A DNA stretch of 64,000 nucleotides from CAMAVH01 sp964628235. Its GTDB lineage: Bacteria; Pseudomonadota; Alphaproteobacteria; SMXQ01. This document shows, piece after piece, positions 50,921-60,043 of this stretch (position 1 is the first letter of the stretch; each line of letters starts with the position of its first letter). The notes beneath the pieces are model-generated. The model did no database searches and was not told where the DNA came from. It saw only the letters and a list, made by a program, of their open reading frames with translations. The DNA is taken from the NCBI GenBank assembly GCA_964628235.1, contig CAZVLU010000007.1:1-64000 (forward strand), given 5' to 3'. Both the position numbers and the translations under genes were made by a program.

Positions 50921-52966
50921 ATGACCCTGAAATCCCCCCTGTCCGCCGCCTGGCGTCCGCGCTGGACGCTGCCTCGCATCCTCGCCGGCCTGTTCAGCCT
51001 GTTGGTCGTCGGCGTGGCGCTGTTCCTCGTCCTGTTCGATTGGAACAGCCTCAAGCCCTTCGTCGAGCGCCAAGCGTCGAACGCCATCGGCCGGCCGGTG
51101 ACCATGGCCAGTTTCGACGTCAGCTTGCGCCGCGCCAGTTGGATCGAGATGCACGACATCAAGGTCGCCAACGCCGAAGGCTTTACGGGCGCCGACCTTC
51201 TGACCATCGAGCGCGTCGCCGTGCAGATCGAGACCTTCCCGCTGCTGATCGGGCGCATCGTCATCCCCGAGATCGCCGTGCTGCGCCCGAAGGGCCGCTT
51301 CGAGACCAACCCAGCCGGCAAGACCAACTATGCCTTCGATTTCGGCAAAGACGAGGGCGGCGGCGGGCCGAACATCGAGCTCGGCCATTTGACGATCGAC
51401 GAAGCCGACGTTCGCTACATCGACGCGCCTGGCAAAACCGACCTCCGCATCAAGGCGCAGACCGACCAGATCGGCGACGGCCAGCGCGCCATGGTGCGCG
51501 CCACCGGCGAGGGCCGCTATAACGGCCAGCCGACCAAGCTGAATTTCCACGGCGGTGCGCTGTTGTCGTTCCGCGATCCCAGCATCCCCTATCCGGTCGA
51601 CATCGCCGCCAACGTCGGTCCAGCCCGGGCCAAGATCCAGGGCACGATCGAACAGCCGCTCGACTTCAAAGGCGCCAAGCTGCAGCTCGATATCGCCGGC
51701 GACAGCCTGAGCGAGCTCTATCCGCTGATCGGCCTGCCGATGCCGGCGACGCCGCCCTTCACGCTCAAGGGCGGCCTCGACTTCGCAGGCAAGATCATCG
51801 TCTTCAAGGACTTCGCCGGCACCGTCGGCAATAGCGACCTGAAGGGCGACTTTTCGGTCAATCTTGAAAACGAGCGCCCCAAGATGAGCGGCTATCTCGT
51901 CTCGGAAAAAGTCGTGCTCGCCGATTTGGCCGGCTTCATCGGCGCGCCGCCCGGCAAAGCGGAGGATCCCAAGAACAACACCGCCGAACGCAAGCAGATG
52001 CAGCAGAAGGCGGCGGCCAGCGGCCGCTTGCTGCCGACCGAGCCGATCGCGCTCGACAAGCTGCGCGCCTTCGACGTCGATATCGTCTATCGCGGCAAAC
52101 ATATCGAATCGGACTTCACGCCGCTCGACAAGCTCACCGCTTTTCTCAAGATCGACGACGGCTATCTGACGCTGCAGCCGCTCGCCTTCGGCATCGGCGA
52201 CGGCACCATCGACATGCAGATCAAGCTCGACGGCCGGAAAGATCCCCCGGCGACCGACTTCATTGCCCAATTCAAGGACGTCGATCTCAAGCGCATCATG
52301 CAAGAGACGCAGATGTTCCAGGGCGTCGGCCGCATCGCCGGCAACACGCGCATTCAGACTACCGGCAGCTCGATCTCCCAGATGCTCGGGCGCGGCGACG
52401 GCGAATTGCAGCTTTTCATGGAAGGCGGCACCTTCAGCAAGCTGCTGTTGGAGCTGGCCGGCCTCGACGTCACCGAAGCGCTCGGCTTCGTGCTCGAGGG
52501 CAAGGACAGCCAGGCCGAATTGCGCTGCCTGATCGCCGACATGAAGCTTCAGAAGGGCATCCTGACGCCCGAGACGCTGCTGCTCGACACCAGCGATACC
52601 AACATCAACGTCACCGGCGCCATCAATCTGCGCGACGAGACCATGAATCTGCGCATCGTGCCGGCGCCCAAGGATATGAGCATCCTGACGCTCCGCGGGC
52701 CCATCATCGTCGATGGGCCGATGCGCGATCCTGGGATTCAACCCGAGGCCGCCAATCTCGCTGGCCGCACGACCGCGGCGATATTGCTCGGCATTTTGCT
52801 GACGCCGCTCGCCGCCATCATCCCGACCATCGAACTGGGACTTGGCGAGGACAGCGACTGCACAGGCTTGATCAAGCAGGTGCGCCAAAGCGCCGCCGAG
52901 CGCAACATGCCGATCCAGCTTCCCACCAAACCGGCGGCGGCCCCGCCCGTGCCGCCGACCAAATAG
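50921..52966 (+). CDS. AsmA family protein
   Basis: A 681-residue envelope protein. It has an N-terminal membrane helix (about 17-42, ILAGLFSLLVVGVALFLVLF), then a long periplasmic region rich in beta strands with the AsmA opening LKPFVERQASNAIGRPVTM and the C-terminal AsmA core (GTIDMQIKLDGR, FVLEGKDSQAEL..LIADMKLQKGIL). A Lys/Gln-rich insert lies near 345-375. AsmA-like proteins are thought to form bridges for lipid transport between membranes. It is transcribed alone after the odc terminator. Confidence 0.88.
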   Translation: MTLKSPLSAAWRPRWTLPRILAGLFSLLVVGVALFLVLFDWNSLKPFVERQASNAIGRPVTMASFDVSLRRASWIEMHDIKVANAEGFTGADLLTIERVAVQIETFPLLIGRIVIPEIAVLRPKGRFETNPAGKTNYAFDFGKDEGGGGPNIELGHLTIDEADVRYIDAPGKTDLRIKAQTDQIGDGQRAMVRATGEGRYNGQPTKLNFHGGALLSFRDPSIPYPVDIAANVGPARAKIQGTIEQPLDFKGAKLQLDIAGDSLSELYPLIGLPMPATPPFTLKGGLDFAGKIIVFKDFAGTVGNSDLKGDFSVNLENERPKMSGYLVSEKVVLADLAGFIGAPPGKAEDPKNNTAERKQMQQKAAASGRLLPTEPIALDKLRAFDVDIVYRGKHIESDFTPLDKLTAFLKIDDGYLTLQPLAFGIGDGTIDMQIKLDGRKDPPATDFIAQFKDVDLKRIMQETQMFQGVGRIAGNTRIQTTGSSISQMLGRGDGELQLFMEGGTFSKLLLELAGLDVTEALGFVLEGKDSQAELRCLIADMKLQKGILTPETLLLDTSDTNINVTGAINLRDETMNLRIVPAPKDMSILTLRGPIIVDGPMRDPGIQPEAANLAGRTTAAILLGILLTPLAAIIPTIELGLGEDSDCTGLIKQVRQSAAERNMPIQLPTKPAAAPPVPPTK

Positions 52967-52991
52967 GCTTTCGGAAGAACGGCTCCGGCTG

Positions 52992-53507
52992 TTAAAGCGC
53001 GCGCGTCATATAACGCGCCGAGGGGTCGTAACTCGCCAGCTTGGCGGCAAGCGACGGCAGATCGATGACGTCGAACCCCTGCTTTTCCCAGAACCCCTGC
53101 GTACCGGCGATGGCGACCAATGCCATGCGCGCAAAGCCTCTACGCGCCGCGTGATCGGCGAGCAACCCGACGGCGGCCTGCGCTGCGCCGCGCCGGCGCA
53201 TGACGGGCAGCAGCGCGATGTCGTGGATGTAGAAGCAGTCGGCGCTCCGCGGCAAGGCGCCAAGCGAACTGTCGAGCATGGGAATTGCGCCATAGGGCCA
53301 CGGATGACTGACGACATAACCGACGACGCTGCCGGCTTCATCGGTCAGCACACGGTTGCCGGCGCCATAGAGCTGCAATCGCTCGGCGAACACCTCGTCC
53401 TTTTCCGGATAGAGCGGATGCACGACGGCAGCGACGCGCGCCACGGCCGACAAGTCCGCGCTCCGCATCTCCCGCCAATAGCCATTCGGCCAAACAGATG
53501 GTTCCAT
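52992..53507 (-). CDS. GNAT family N-acetyltransferase
   Basis: A 171-residue acetyltransferase fold. The acetyl-CoA binding motif is seen as LLPVMRRRGAAQAAVGLLADHA, preceded by the beta strand CFYIHDIAL and followed by MALVAIAGTQGFWEKQGF, the usual GNAT end (a Gly-Phe near the last strand). No substrate can be named. Starts at 53507 (with GAGAG upstream) and at 53534 are both possible. It is convergent with the AsmA gene and divergent from the beta-barrel gene. Confidence 0.83.
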   Translation of the reverse strand: MEPSVWPNGYWREMRSADLSAVARVAAVVHPLYPEKDEVFAERLQLYGAGNRVLTDEAGSVVGYVVSHPWPYGAIPMLDSSLGALPRSADCFYIHDIALLPVMRRRGAAQAAVGLLADHAARRGFARMALVAIAGTQGFWEKQGFDVIDLPSLAAKLASYDPSARYMTRAL

Positions 53508-53735
53508 CACCGCTCTCGATAAGTTCCGGCGCATATCCGACGCCGTTCCTATTCCCTAAGAACTTGCGAATTATATGTAGCAGCGATGTCACGCTCGCAA
53601 GCTTCACGCGCCGCAATCAGGAACGTGCGCAATTGCAATCTCGTTGTCTTCTTGTTGGTCGAAGGATCGCCGCAATGGCGCGCCCTCGGCGTCTGCCCGC
53701 CCTATGCGGGATTTTTTCGAGAGGACTCCCCCACG

Positions 53736-54272
53736 ATGAAACGTCTTTTGATTGCGTCCGCTTTTCTGGCCCTGGCGCCGTTCGCCGCACAGGCCCAGTC
53801 GGCAAGCGAAGTGTTCGGCCCGCGCGAGGGCGCCCAGGAAATCACCCTGTCGGGCACCGGCAGCAATAACAATGATTTCGATGCCGGCACTTTCGGCATC
53901 AGCGGCAGTTATGGCTACTTCTTCACGCCGGCTTTCGAAGGCGGCGTGCGCCAGAGCGTCAACTGGTCCGGCGCCGAGAACCGCGACGATTCGCTGAACG
54001 GCAGCACCCGCCTGTTCGCCGACTACCACTTCAATACCGGTGGCAGGTTCAAGCCCTTCGTCGGCGTGAGCCTCGGCCTGACCTACGGCGACGGCGTCTC
54101 CGATACCGGCTTCGGCGGTCCCGAACTCGGATTTAAATATTACGTCAACAGCACCACCTTCCTGCTGGTGCAGACGGAATATCAGTTCTACTTCGACGAT
54201 GGCGATAGCGCCGCCAACAACTTCGACGACGGCGCCTTCGCGCACACCATCGGCCTCGGCTTCATTTTCTAA
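53736..54272 (+). CDS. Outer membrane beta-barrel protein
   Basis: A 178-residue protein with a signal peptide (KRLLIASAFLALAPFAAQAQ, cleavage near residue 21) and alternating hydrophobic strands (FGISGSYGYFFTPAFEGGVRQSV, TRLFADYHFNTGGRFKPFVGVSLGLTYG), ending in GLGFIF with a C-terminal Phe, the signal for outer membrane insertion. It resembles small eight-stranded porin-like proteins; function unknown. The frame is open 50 codons upstream, but the ATG at 53736 starts the signal peptide. A terminator follows. Confidence 0.85.
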   Translation: MKRLLIASAFLALAPFAAQAQSASEVFGPREGAQEITLSGTGSNNNDFDAGTFGISGSYGYFFTPAFEGGVRQSVNWSGAENRDDSLNGSTRLFADYHFNTGGRFKPFVGVSLGLTYGDGVSDTGFGGPELGFKYYVNSTTFLLVQTEYQFYFDDGDSAANNFDDGAFAHTIGLGFIF

Positions 54273-54295
54273 AGCTGCGGCATCGACCAGGATCG

Positions 54296-54322
54296 GGCCG
54301 GCAGTTCTCTGCCGGCCTTTTT
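54296..54322 (+). terminator. Rho-independent terminator after the beta-barrel gene
   Basis: GGCCGGCAG (54296-54304) pairs with CTGCCGGCC (54309-54317) and is followed by TTTTTC. It lies 23 bases after the stop codon and just before the convergent DUF2177 gene. Confidence 0.92.
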
Positions 54323-54331
54323 CTTGAACGC

Positions 54332-54748
54332 TTAGAGTCCGAACATGCGCGACAGACGCGCGCCGATCAAGACGGCCAGCGTGGCGGCGACGGCGGTCAG
54401 CACGGCGCCCCAGACCATGTCGGCCAGCGTGACCTGCAAGGACCAGCCGCGCAGGGTGGCGAGGTTGGTCAAATTGTAGGTGGCGTAGGCGCAGAGCCCG
54501 AACAGCGCGCCGCGCCACAACGCGTCTGTCCATTGGCCCGATTTAAGGGCCGGGGCCACCACCAGCGCCAGCACGCCGGCGGCGTAGATCAAATAGAACA
54601 GGCCCGCCGGCAGCGGCTTGAAGCCGTCAGCCAGCAGATCGCCCAGCTCCGGCTTATAAAGCCGGTTCACCATGGTCGTCAGCCAGACCGCGTCAAGCCC
54701 GAGGAGCAGCAAGAGCAGCAGCACGTAATGCAGGACATAGGCGGCCAT
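54332..54748 (-). CDS. DUF2177 family membrane protein
   Basis: A 138-residue protein with four hydrophobic helices. Family features are GLDAVWLTTMVNRLYKPELGDLL near the start and FGLCAYATYNLTNLATLRGWSLQVTLADMVWGA, where the YNLTNxATL pattern is diagnostic of DUF2177. Its function is unknown. It is a single gene; the ATG at 54748 has AGGAGAG close upstream. Confidence 0.88.
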   Translation of the reverse strand: MAAYVLHYVLLLLLLLGLDAVWLTTMVNRLYKPELGDLLADGFKPLPAGLFYLIYAAGVLALVVAPALKSGQWTDALWRGALFGLCAYATYNLTNLATLRGWSLQVTLADMVWGAVLTAVAATLAVLIGARLSRMFGL

Positions 54749-55288
54749 AAACGCTCTCCTTGCCGGGTGGGTCAGGTCGGAACGGCAGCGACCGGGCGAC
54801 GTTAGCTCGGCGCGCCGGACATTGTCGGATCATGCGGGTTATACGGCGCGGACCCGCGAAAGGATGCCGTCCATGCCGCATATACCCCCCGCCTATCGCC
54901 CCGCATATGGCCCAACCAGGGGCCAGCAGCCGCCCTGCCGACGTCGAGCCAGCCGCCGCCTTTTCCAGCGCCGCTGAGGCTCTGCGGGCGAAAATTCGCC
55001 TTTGCGCCACGCGCAGCTTTGCTGCGCGGCAAAATCCTCAGGATGAAACTATTTTTAAAGAAGAGAGCGCAGGACAAGCTCGGGCCGCCAGGCGAAAGCA
55101 GCCCCACAGGCGGACGGAATGGCGGGGCCGGTCGGCCCAAGCCTGTTGATAACAGGCTTGGCGGCTCGTAAGCCGCCAATACTCACCGCAGGCTCGAATG
55201 CCGAGGCGGCGCAGCACTCAAATGCAGCGGACGGTGGCGCGCCTTGCGGCTGAACCGCTCAGGCGCGCCGTAATGTCCGCAGAAAGCC
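54749..55288. other. Intergenic stretch with tandem hairpins, no convincing gene
   Basis: About 540 bases. Two perfect hairpins stand back to back: AAGCCTGTT-GAT-AACAGGCTT (55139-55159) and GGCGGCT-CGTA-AGCCGCC (55160-55177). GCGCAGC-TTT-GCTGCGC lies near 55009-55025, and a further stem GGCGCGCCT / AGGCGCGCC encloses GCGG/CCGC near 55233-55268, after the HU gene. Frames on both strands are Arg/Pro/Ala-rich and look accidental. It may hold repeats or a small RNA. Confidence 0.4.
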
Positions 55289-55600
55289 TTAGACGGCTTC
55301 CTTCAACTCTTTAGCCGGACGGAAGGCGACCTTCTTGCTCGCCTTGATCTTGATGGCTTCGCCGGTGGCCGGGTTGCGGCCCATGCGGGCGGCGCGCTTG
55401 CGGACCTGGAGGATGCCCAGGCCGTTGAGACGCAGACGATTGCCCTTCTTCAGGTGCTTGGTGACCATGGCGACAAAGCTGTCGAGGATCGCCGTTGAGT
55501 CTTTCTTGGTCAGCTCATGAGCTTCCGCCAGTTCGGCAGCGAGCTGCTTGAGGGAAACGGTCGGCACCTTCACGGTGGCAGTCTTCGGGGTGGTCGCCAT
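55289..55600 (-). CDS. hup: HU family DNA-binding protein
   Basis: A 103-residue nucleoid protein. The HU/IHF pattern is complete: LTKKDSTAILDSFVAMVTKHLKKGNRLRLNGLGILQVRKRAARMGRNPATGEAIKIKASKKVAFRPAKELK (read across residues 30-101), with the DNA-intercalating Pro in GRNPATGE. About 13 extra residues rich in Thr and Val precede the usual start. It is a dimeric DNA-bending protein. Transcribed alone; the ATG at 55600 follows a GGAG-type ribosome binding site. Confidence 0.95.
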   Translation of the reverse strand: MATTPKTATVKVPTVSLKQLAAELAEAHELTKKDSTAILDSFVAMVTKHLKKGNRLRLNGLGILQVRKRAARMGRNPATGEAIKIKASKKVAFRPAKELKEAV

Positions 55601-55982
55601 GGATTAATCTCCAAAGGGAGGAATAGAGAGCCGCAGAGAATCACAGACAAAAGGAGAAAACAAGCATGGCGTATGGCTTTTCCGCACTTATCCCCATTCT
55701 TCGTCAAAATGGCGCAGCGCGGCAATGGCCAGAATCGCCCGCCAAACGCCGCTTTTTTCGCCGTTCGATTCTTTTCGATCCCATCTCGCGCCGCGCCGCG
55801 TGATGGATTAACCTAGGCGCCATCGAAGAAAAAGCGGCCTGCAAGGCCGTTGTCGGAGGCTTCAACCGCGACCCGCAAATCCGCCTGACAGGGCGGCGAA
55901 CGGCTGCATCGCTTGGTTTGCCATGACGAAGGTCATGCGCCGGCGACCGCCGAGAGGGACGCATAACGCCCAGGAGACAGAC
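55601..55982. other. Divergent promoter region between HU and the Bug receptor gene
   Basis: About 380 bases. A 45-codon frame at 55666-55803 on the plus strand has AAGGAG eight bases before its ATG but no recognisable product. The region must hold the promoters of hup and of the accessory cluster at 55983, though no clear boxes were seen. The strong AGGAG before 55983 belongs to the receptor gene. Confidence 0.4.
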
Positions 55983-57074
55983 ATGACTCGCCTCGCCATC
56001 CGCCGCATTGCCGTTTCCAGCCTCGCCATCGGCGCGAGCTTGACCCTTGCCAGCGCCGCCGTCGCGCAAACTTCAGTGGCCGACTTCTATAAAGGCAAGA
56101 CCGTCACCGTCATCAGCACCGGCAGCGTCGGTTCGATCTACGATCTCGGCTCGCGCCTGCTGCTGAAGCATATGGCCACGCACCTGCCGGGCAATCCCGA
56201 CACCGTCGCCCAGGTGATGACCGGCGGCGGCCATATCGTCGGCACCAACCACCTGTTCAACGTCGCGCCGCGCGACGGCACCACGATCGGCGCCATCGGC
56301 GAAGCCACCCCGCTTTTGCAGGTGCTGGAGCCGGACAAGGTCAAGTACGACATCCGCAAATTCCACTGGCTGGGCAATCCGGTGCTCAATACGCTGACCG
56401 TGGTGTCCTGGCACACCAGCGGCATCACCAGCATCGAGGACGTAAAGCAGAAGGAGCTGATCATCGGCACCGGCGGCCCGGCCTCGCCCTCGACGCTCTA
56501 CCCGCGCATCCTCAACAGCATCGCCGGCACCAAGTTCAAGATCATCTCGAGCTACCCCGGCGCCGAGATCGACCTCGCCATGGAGCGCGGCGAGGTCAAC
56601 GGCCGCGGCGGCGCCCTGTGGTCTTGGTGGCAGACCAGCAAGCCGCATTGGCTGGCGGAAAAGAAGATCAACATCCTGCTGCAAGTCGGCCTGCGCCGCC
56701 ATCCCGATTTGCCGAACGTGCCGCTGCTCACCGAGCTGGCGACCAATACGGCGGAAAAGCAGATCTACGCCTTGTTCTCCTCGACCGTGCTGGTCGGCCG
56801 GCCGATGGTCGCGCCGCCCGGCGTGCCCGCCGACCGTGTCGCTGCCCTGCGCGCCGCCTTCGACGCCACCATGAAGGACAAGGCCTATCTCGCTGAAGCC
56901 GAGAAGATGAACCTGGAGATCGACCCCGTTTCGGGCGTCGAACTCCAGCAGGCGATGGAAGAGCTGGCCGCCACCCCGCCGGACGTCATCGAGCTCGCCA
57001 AGGCGGCGCAGACCAAGGGCGCGATCTTCAATTGCAAGGAAATCGCCAAAGATCCCAAAATCTGCGGCAACTAA
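55983..57074 (+). CDS. Bug-family tripartite tricarboxylate transporter substrate-binding protein
   Basis: A 363-residue periplasmic receptor. It has a signal peptide (about 1-28, cleavage near VAQTS), then FYKGKTVTVISTGSVGSIYDLGSRLLLKHMATHLPG, the Bug/TctC opening, and VAPRDGTTIGAIGEATPLLQ, plus a C-terminal pair of Cys (FNCKEIAKDPKICGN). No TctA/TctB membrane genes are adjacent, which is common for Bug proteins. It leads a plus-strand group of four genes and probably binds the carboxylate substrate handled by the next enzymes. Confidence 0.87.
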   Translation: MTRLAIRRIAVSSLAIGASLTLASAAVAQTSVADFYKGKTVTVISTGSVGSIYDLGSRLLLKHMATHLPGNPDTVAQVMTGGGHIVGTNHLFNVAPRDGTTIGAIGEATPLLQVLEPDKVKYDIRKFHWLGNPVLNTLTVVSWHTSGITSIEDVKQKELIIGTGGPASPSTLYPRILNSIAGTKFKIISSYPGAEIDLAMERGEVNGRGGALWSWWQTSKPHWLAEKKINILLQVGLRRHPDLPNVPLLTELATNTAEKQIYALFSSTVLVGRPMVAPPGVPADRVAALRAAFDATMKDKAYLAEAEKMNLEIDPVSGVELQQAMEELAATPPDVIELAKAAQTKGAIFNCKEIAKDPKICGN

Positions 57075-57100
57075 GCAGCGTCCTGACGAAAGCGGAACAA

Positions 57101-58093
57101 ATGAATAAGAAAGTCAGCCTGACCGTCGCCACATCGGATTACGACCATGTGCGCGACATCCGATTGGGGACGGTTCAGGCGGAAGGCATCGAAGCCACTT
57201 GGCTGACGATGGACATCCACGAGATCTTCTCGCGCTTCACCTTTCATCGCGAGTGGGACGTCTCCGAACTGTCCTTCGCCAAATTCGTGGCGCAGGTCAC
57301 AAAGCCTGACTCCGACATCATCGGCCTGCCGATCTACATGTCGCGCATGTTCCGCTTCTCGTCCTTCTATGTGAACCGCAAGTCCGGCATCAAAAGCGCC
57401 AAGGATTTGCGCGGCAAAAAAGTCGGCGTGCCGGAATGGGCCCAGACGGCGGCGGTCTATACTCGCGGCTGGCTGCAGCACGAGGTCGGCATCCCGCTCA
57501 CCGAGATCGACTGGTATCAGGCCGGCACCAACGACAAGGGCCGCATCGAGAAGGTCGATCTCAGTCTGCCCGCCGGCCTGCGCCTCACCCGCGTCATGGA
57601 CAAGACCCTGAGCGACATGATCGAGACCGGCGAGCTCGACTGCGTGATGATCGCCCGCCCGCCGCGGCCCTTCCTGCGCAAACATCCCGACGTGCTGCGT
57701 CTGTTTCCCGACTATCGCGGCGTCGAGGAGGATTATTTCAAGTCGACCGGCGTCTATCCGATCATGCACGGCATCGCCGTGAAGAAGGCGCTGCTGGCAC
57801 AGCATCCGTGGATCGCGCGCAATCTTTACACTGCCTTCGAAGAATCGAAGAACCGCAGCATCGAGCGGCTGCTCGATAACAGCATCTCGGTCTATCCGCT
57901 GCCCTGGGCGACGGATCACGCGGAAAAGATGCAGGAGATGTTCAAGGGCGACTTCTTTCCCTACGGCATCGAAGCCAACCGCCCGACGCTCGAGATGTTC
58001 CTGCAATATTGCTTCGAGCAGGGCATCGCCACGCGCCACGCCAAGCCGGAAGAGATTTTCGCGCCGGGCTGCGAGGTATCGGTTCAAGTCTAA
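57101..58093 (+). CDS. 4,5-dihydroxyphthalate decarboxylase family protein
   Basis: A 330-residue protein without signal peptide, related to 4,5-dihydroxyphthalate decarboxylase and to the periplasmic-binding-protein fold (NMT1/THI5-like). Visible: ATSDYDHVRDIRLGTVQAEGIEATWL, MDIHEIFSRFTFHREWDVSELSFAKFV, GLPIYMSRMFRFSSFYVN, DLRGKKVGVPEWAQTAAVYTRGWL. The family includes true decarboxylases and uncharacterised members, so the reaction is not certain. The frame is open upstream, but ATG 57101 is the sensible start. It follows the Bug receptor by 26 bases. Confidence 0.82.
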   Translation: MNKKVSLTVATSDYDHVRDIRLGTVQAEGIEATWLTMDIHEIFSRFTFHREWDVSELSFAKFVAQVTKPDSDIIGLPIYMSRMFRFSSFYVNRKSGIKSAKDLRGKKVGVPEWAQTAAVYTRGWLQHEVGIPLTEIDWYQAGTNDKGRIEKVDLSLPAGLRLTRVMDKTLSDMIETGELDCVMIARPPRPFLRKHPDVLRLFPDYRGVEEDYFKSTGVYPIMHGIAVKKALLAQHPWIARNLYTAFEESKNRSIERLLDNSISVYPLPWATDHAEKMQEMFKGDFFPYGIEANRPTLEMFLQYCFEQGIATRHAKPEEIFAPGCEVSVQV

Positions 58094-58148
58094 ATCGCAT
58101 TTAAACCAGCGCGCGGATGACGCGCCGGCCATTTTGAGGGAGAAAGTC

Positions 58149-59342
58149 ATGAGTACCGACATCAAATCCGGCGATATGCAGCAGCTCGCCGCAGACAAGA
58201 AATTCCTCGTCGATCCCTATCTCGATTGGGCGAAGGGCGAAGGCATCCCGATCCATGAGGATTTCGGCTTTGATCTTCTGGCTTTGGAGACCGCCCCCTG
58301 GGACCGCTACGAAGCGCGCGGCTGCTTCTCCCATGCGCTGGGGCGCGGCGATTTCATGTCGTCTTACGTGCTGGAAATCCCTGCGGGCGGCAAAACCGCG
58401 CCGATCAAACATCTCTATGAGGCGTTCTTTTACACGCTCTCCGGCCACGGCTCGACGATCGTCTGGATGCCCGACGGCCAGAAGCGCACCTTCGAGTGGG
58501 GGCCGAAAGCCGTCTTCGCCATTCCGCTCAATTGCAAATATCAGATCTTCAACGGCTCGGGCCGCGAACCCGCGCGCGTCTCTTGCACCAACGACGCGCC
58601 GCTGACGATCAATCTCTATCACAACCTGAAATTCGTCTTCGAGAACGACTTCACGTTCGACGAACGCGCCGGCGATTCAAAACATTTCGATGGCGACGGC
58701 AACTTCATTCCGGTCAAGCCCGGCTCGCACATGTGGGAAACCAACTTCGTCCCCGACCTGACCAACTTCAAGCTCGAAGATCTGGAAGCGCGCGGCAAGG
58801 GGTCGCGGAACATCGCCTTCATCCTCGCCGAAGGCACCATGCACGCCCATACGTCGGAGATTCCCGTCGGGCGCTATAAGAAGGCCCATCGCCACGCCGC
58901 CGGCACCCATGTCCATGCCGTCAGCGGCGAAGGCTATTCCCTGCTGTGGTACGAGGGCGACTCGGAGTTCAAGGAAATTCCCTGGCGCCACGGCATTATG
59001 TACGTGCCGCCGTTCTGGATGCTGCATCAGCATTTCAACACCTGCCCCGAGCCCGCGCGCTATCTCGCCTGTAGCCTCGGCAGCCGGCGCTATCCCTTCA
59101 TCGCGCTGCGCCGGCGCGGCGCCGAGGGTGCCGCCAGCACTTCGATGAGCCAAGGCGGCCGCCAGATCGACTACGAGGAGCAGGATCCGCGCATCCACAA
59201 CAAGTGGCTGAAGGCCATCGCTAAGAACGGCGTCGCCTCGGACATGGGCGACGTGTTCGACGAGCCGGCGATCCTGGCGTTGCGCGACGATCAGATGACC
59301 GGCGTCATCCACACGCCCGTGGCGACGGCTCCCAACCTATGA
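58149..59342 (+). CDS. Bicupin domain protein
   Basis: A 397-residue protein with two cupin domains. Domain 1 (about 75-150) has LEIPAGGKTAPIKHLYEAFFYTLSGHGS, domain 2 (about 235-310) has GRYKKAHRHAAGTHVHAVSGEGYSLLWYEGD and later LHQHFNT, giving several His positions for metal binding. The layout recalls gentisate-type or other bicupin dioxygenases, but I cannot assign a substrate. ATG 58149 follows GAGGGAG. It lies between the decarboxylase-like gene and a RidA-like gene with a four-base overlap, so it belongs to one catabolic operon. Confidence 0.82.
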   Translation: MSTDIKSGDMQQLAADKKFLVDPYLDWAKGEGIPIHEDFGFDLLALETAPWDRYEARGCFSHALGRGDFMSSYVLEIPAGGKTAPIKHLYEAFFYTLSGHGSTIVWMPDGQKRTFEWGPKAVFAIPLNCKYQIFNGSGREPARVSCTNDAPLTINLYHNLKFVFENDFTFDERAGDSKHFDGDGNFIPVKPGSHMWETNFVPDLTNFKLEDLEARGKGSRNIAFILAEGTMHAHTSEIPVGRYKKAHRHAAGTHVHAVSGEGYSLLWYEGDSEFKEIPWRHGIMYVPPFWMLHQHFNTCPEPARYLACSLGSRRYPFIALRRRGAEGAASTSMSQGGRQIDYEEQDPRIHNKWLKAIAKNGVASDMGDVFDEPAILALRDDQMTGVIHTPVATAPNL

Positions 59343-60028
59343 GCGTCAGCCGCTCCTGGCACAGCGCGGGCGGGCGAGACCTGCTCGAAGTCTCCGTCGC
59401 CGCCGCCGGCCAGGGCGACGCCCAGCAGCAGAGCCGGGCCGCGATCGAGAGGGCGCTCGCCGAGATCGCTGCTGCGGGCTTGCGCAGCGAGCATATCGTG
59501 CGCAGTCGCATCTGGGCGCGCGATGCGGCGGCCCGCACGGCGGCGAGCGACGTTCGTCGCGCCTTGCTCGCCGGCGACAAGCGTGGCGGCAGCGCCAGCT
59601 TCTTCGACGCCGAGCGCTTTGCCGCCGATGGCGACGTGATCATCGACATCATCGCTCTGCGCGCGCCGGCGGCAGCGCGCAAGAGCATCGTCGAATACGA
59701 GCCGCCGATCGCCCCGCCGCTGTTCGCGGCGCTCGACGGCATGGTCTTCCTGTCGGGCAACACCGACGTCTCGCCGGCCTTCGCCGACCAAATCCAGCGT
59801 ATCGGCGACAAGATCGACCGGACCTTGGCCAAGACCGGCGCGACCTGGCCCCAAGTCGTGACGCTCTCCGCCTTTCTCGCCAAGAGCGTCGATCCGGCAG
59901 TCGCCCGCGCGGCCATCTCCGCGCGTTTTCCGGGACTCGCCTGCCCTATCGGCATCCGCACCGTCGATGGATTCTCCGCGCCAGAAAAACTGATCGAGAT
60001 CGAAACCACTGCCGATTTGCGCCTCTGA
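59339..60028 (+). CDS. RidA/YjgF family protein (two-domain)
   Basis: A 229-residue protein with the RidA fold, apparently in two copies: the C-terminal copy has MVFLSGNTDVSPAFADQIQRIGDKIDRTLAKTGATWPQVVTLSAFL, the typical strand-helix pattern, and the N-terminal copy is degenerate (DARAALERALAEIAAAGL-like segment at about 35-55). RidA proteins hydrolyse reactive enamines or imines; here an intermediate of the neighbouring enzymes may be the target. Its ATG overlaps the bicupin stop by ATGA. The last conserved Arg of RidA is not obvious, so activity is uncertain. Confidence 0.75.
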   Translation: MSVSRSWHSAGGRDLLEVSVAAAGQGDAQQQSRAAIERALAEIAAAGLRSEHIVRSRIWARDAAARTAASDVRRALLAGDKRGGSASFFDAERFAADGDVIIDIIALRAPAAARKSIVEYEPPIAPPLFAALDGMVFLSGNTDVSPAFADQIQRIGDKIDRTLAKTGATWPQVVTLSAFLAKSVDPAVARAAISARFPGLACPIGIRTVDGFSAPEKLIEIETTADLRL

Positions 60029-60043
60029 TCGGCTCTAGAGCAT

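Noticed and set aside
50912..52888. 658-codon open frame antisense to the AsmA gene
   Set aside because: Same reason: no motif, no ribosome binding site, full overlap with a well-supported gene.
54802..55179. 125-codon minus-strand frame upstream of HU's 3' side
   Set aside because: It runs through the tandem hairpins and is rich in Gly/Pro/Arg/Ser; looks like a frame made by repeats.
55666..55803. 45-codon frame with AAGGAG upstream, divergent from HU
   Set aside because: The ribosome-like site is good, but the peptide is Arg/Pro-rich without features and sits in a promoter region; not enough to call a gene.
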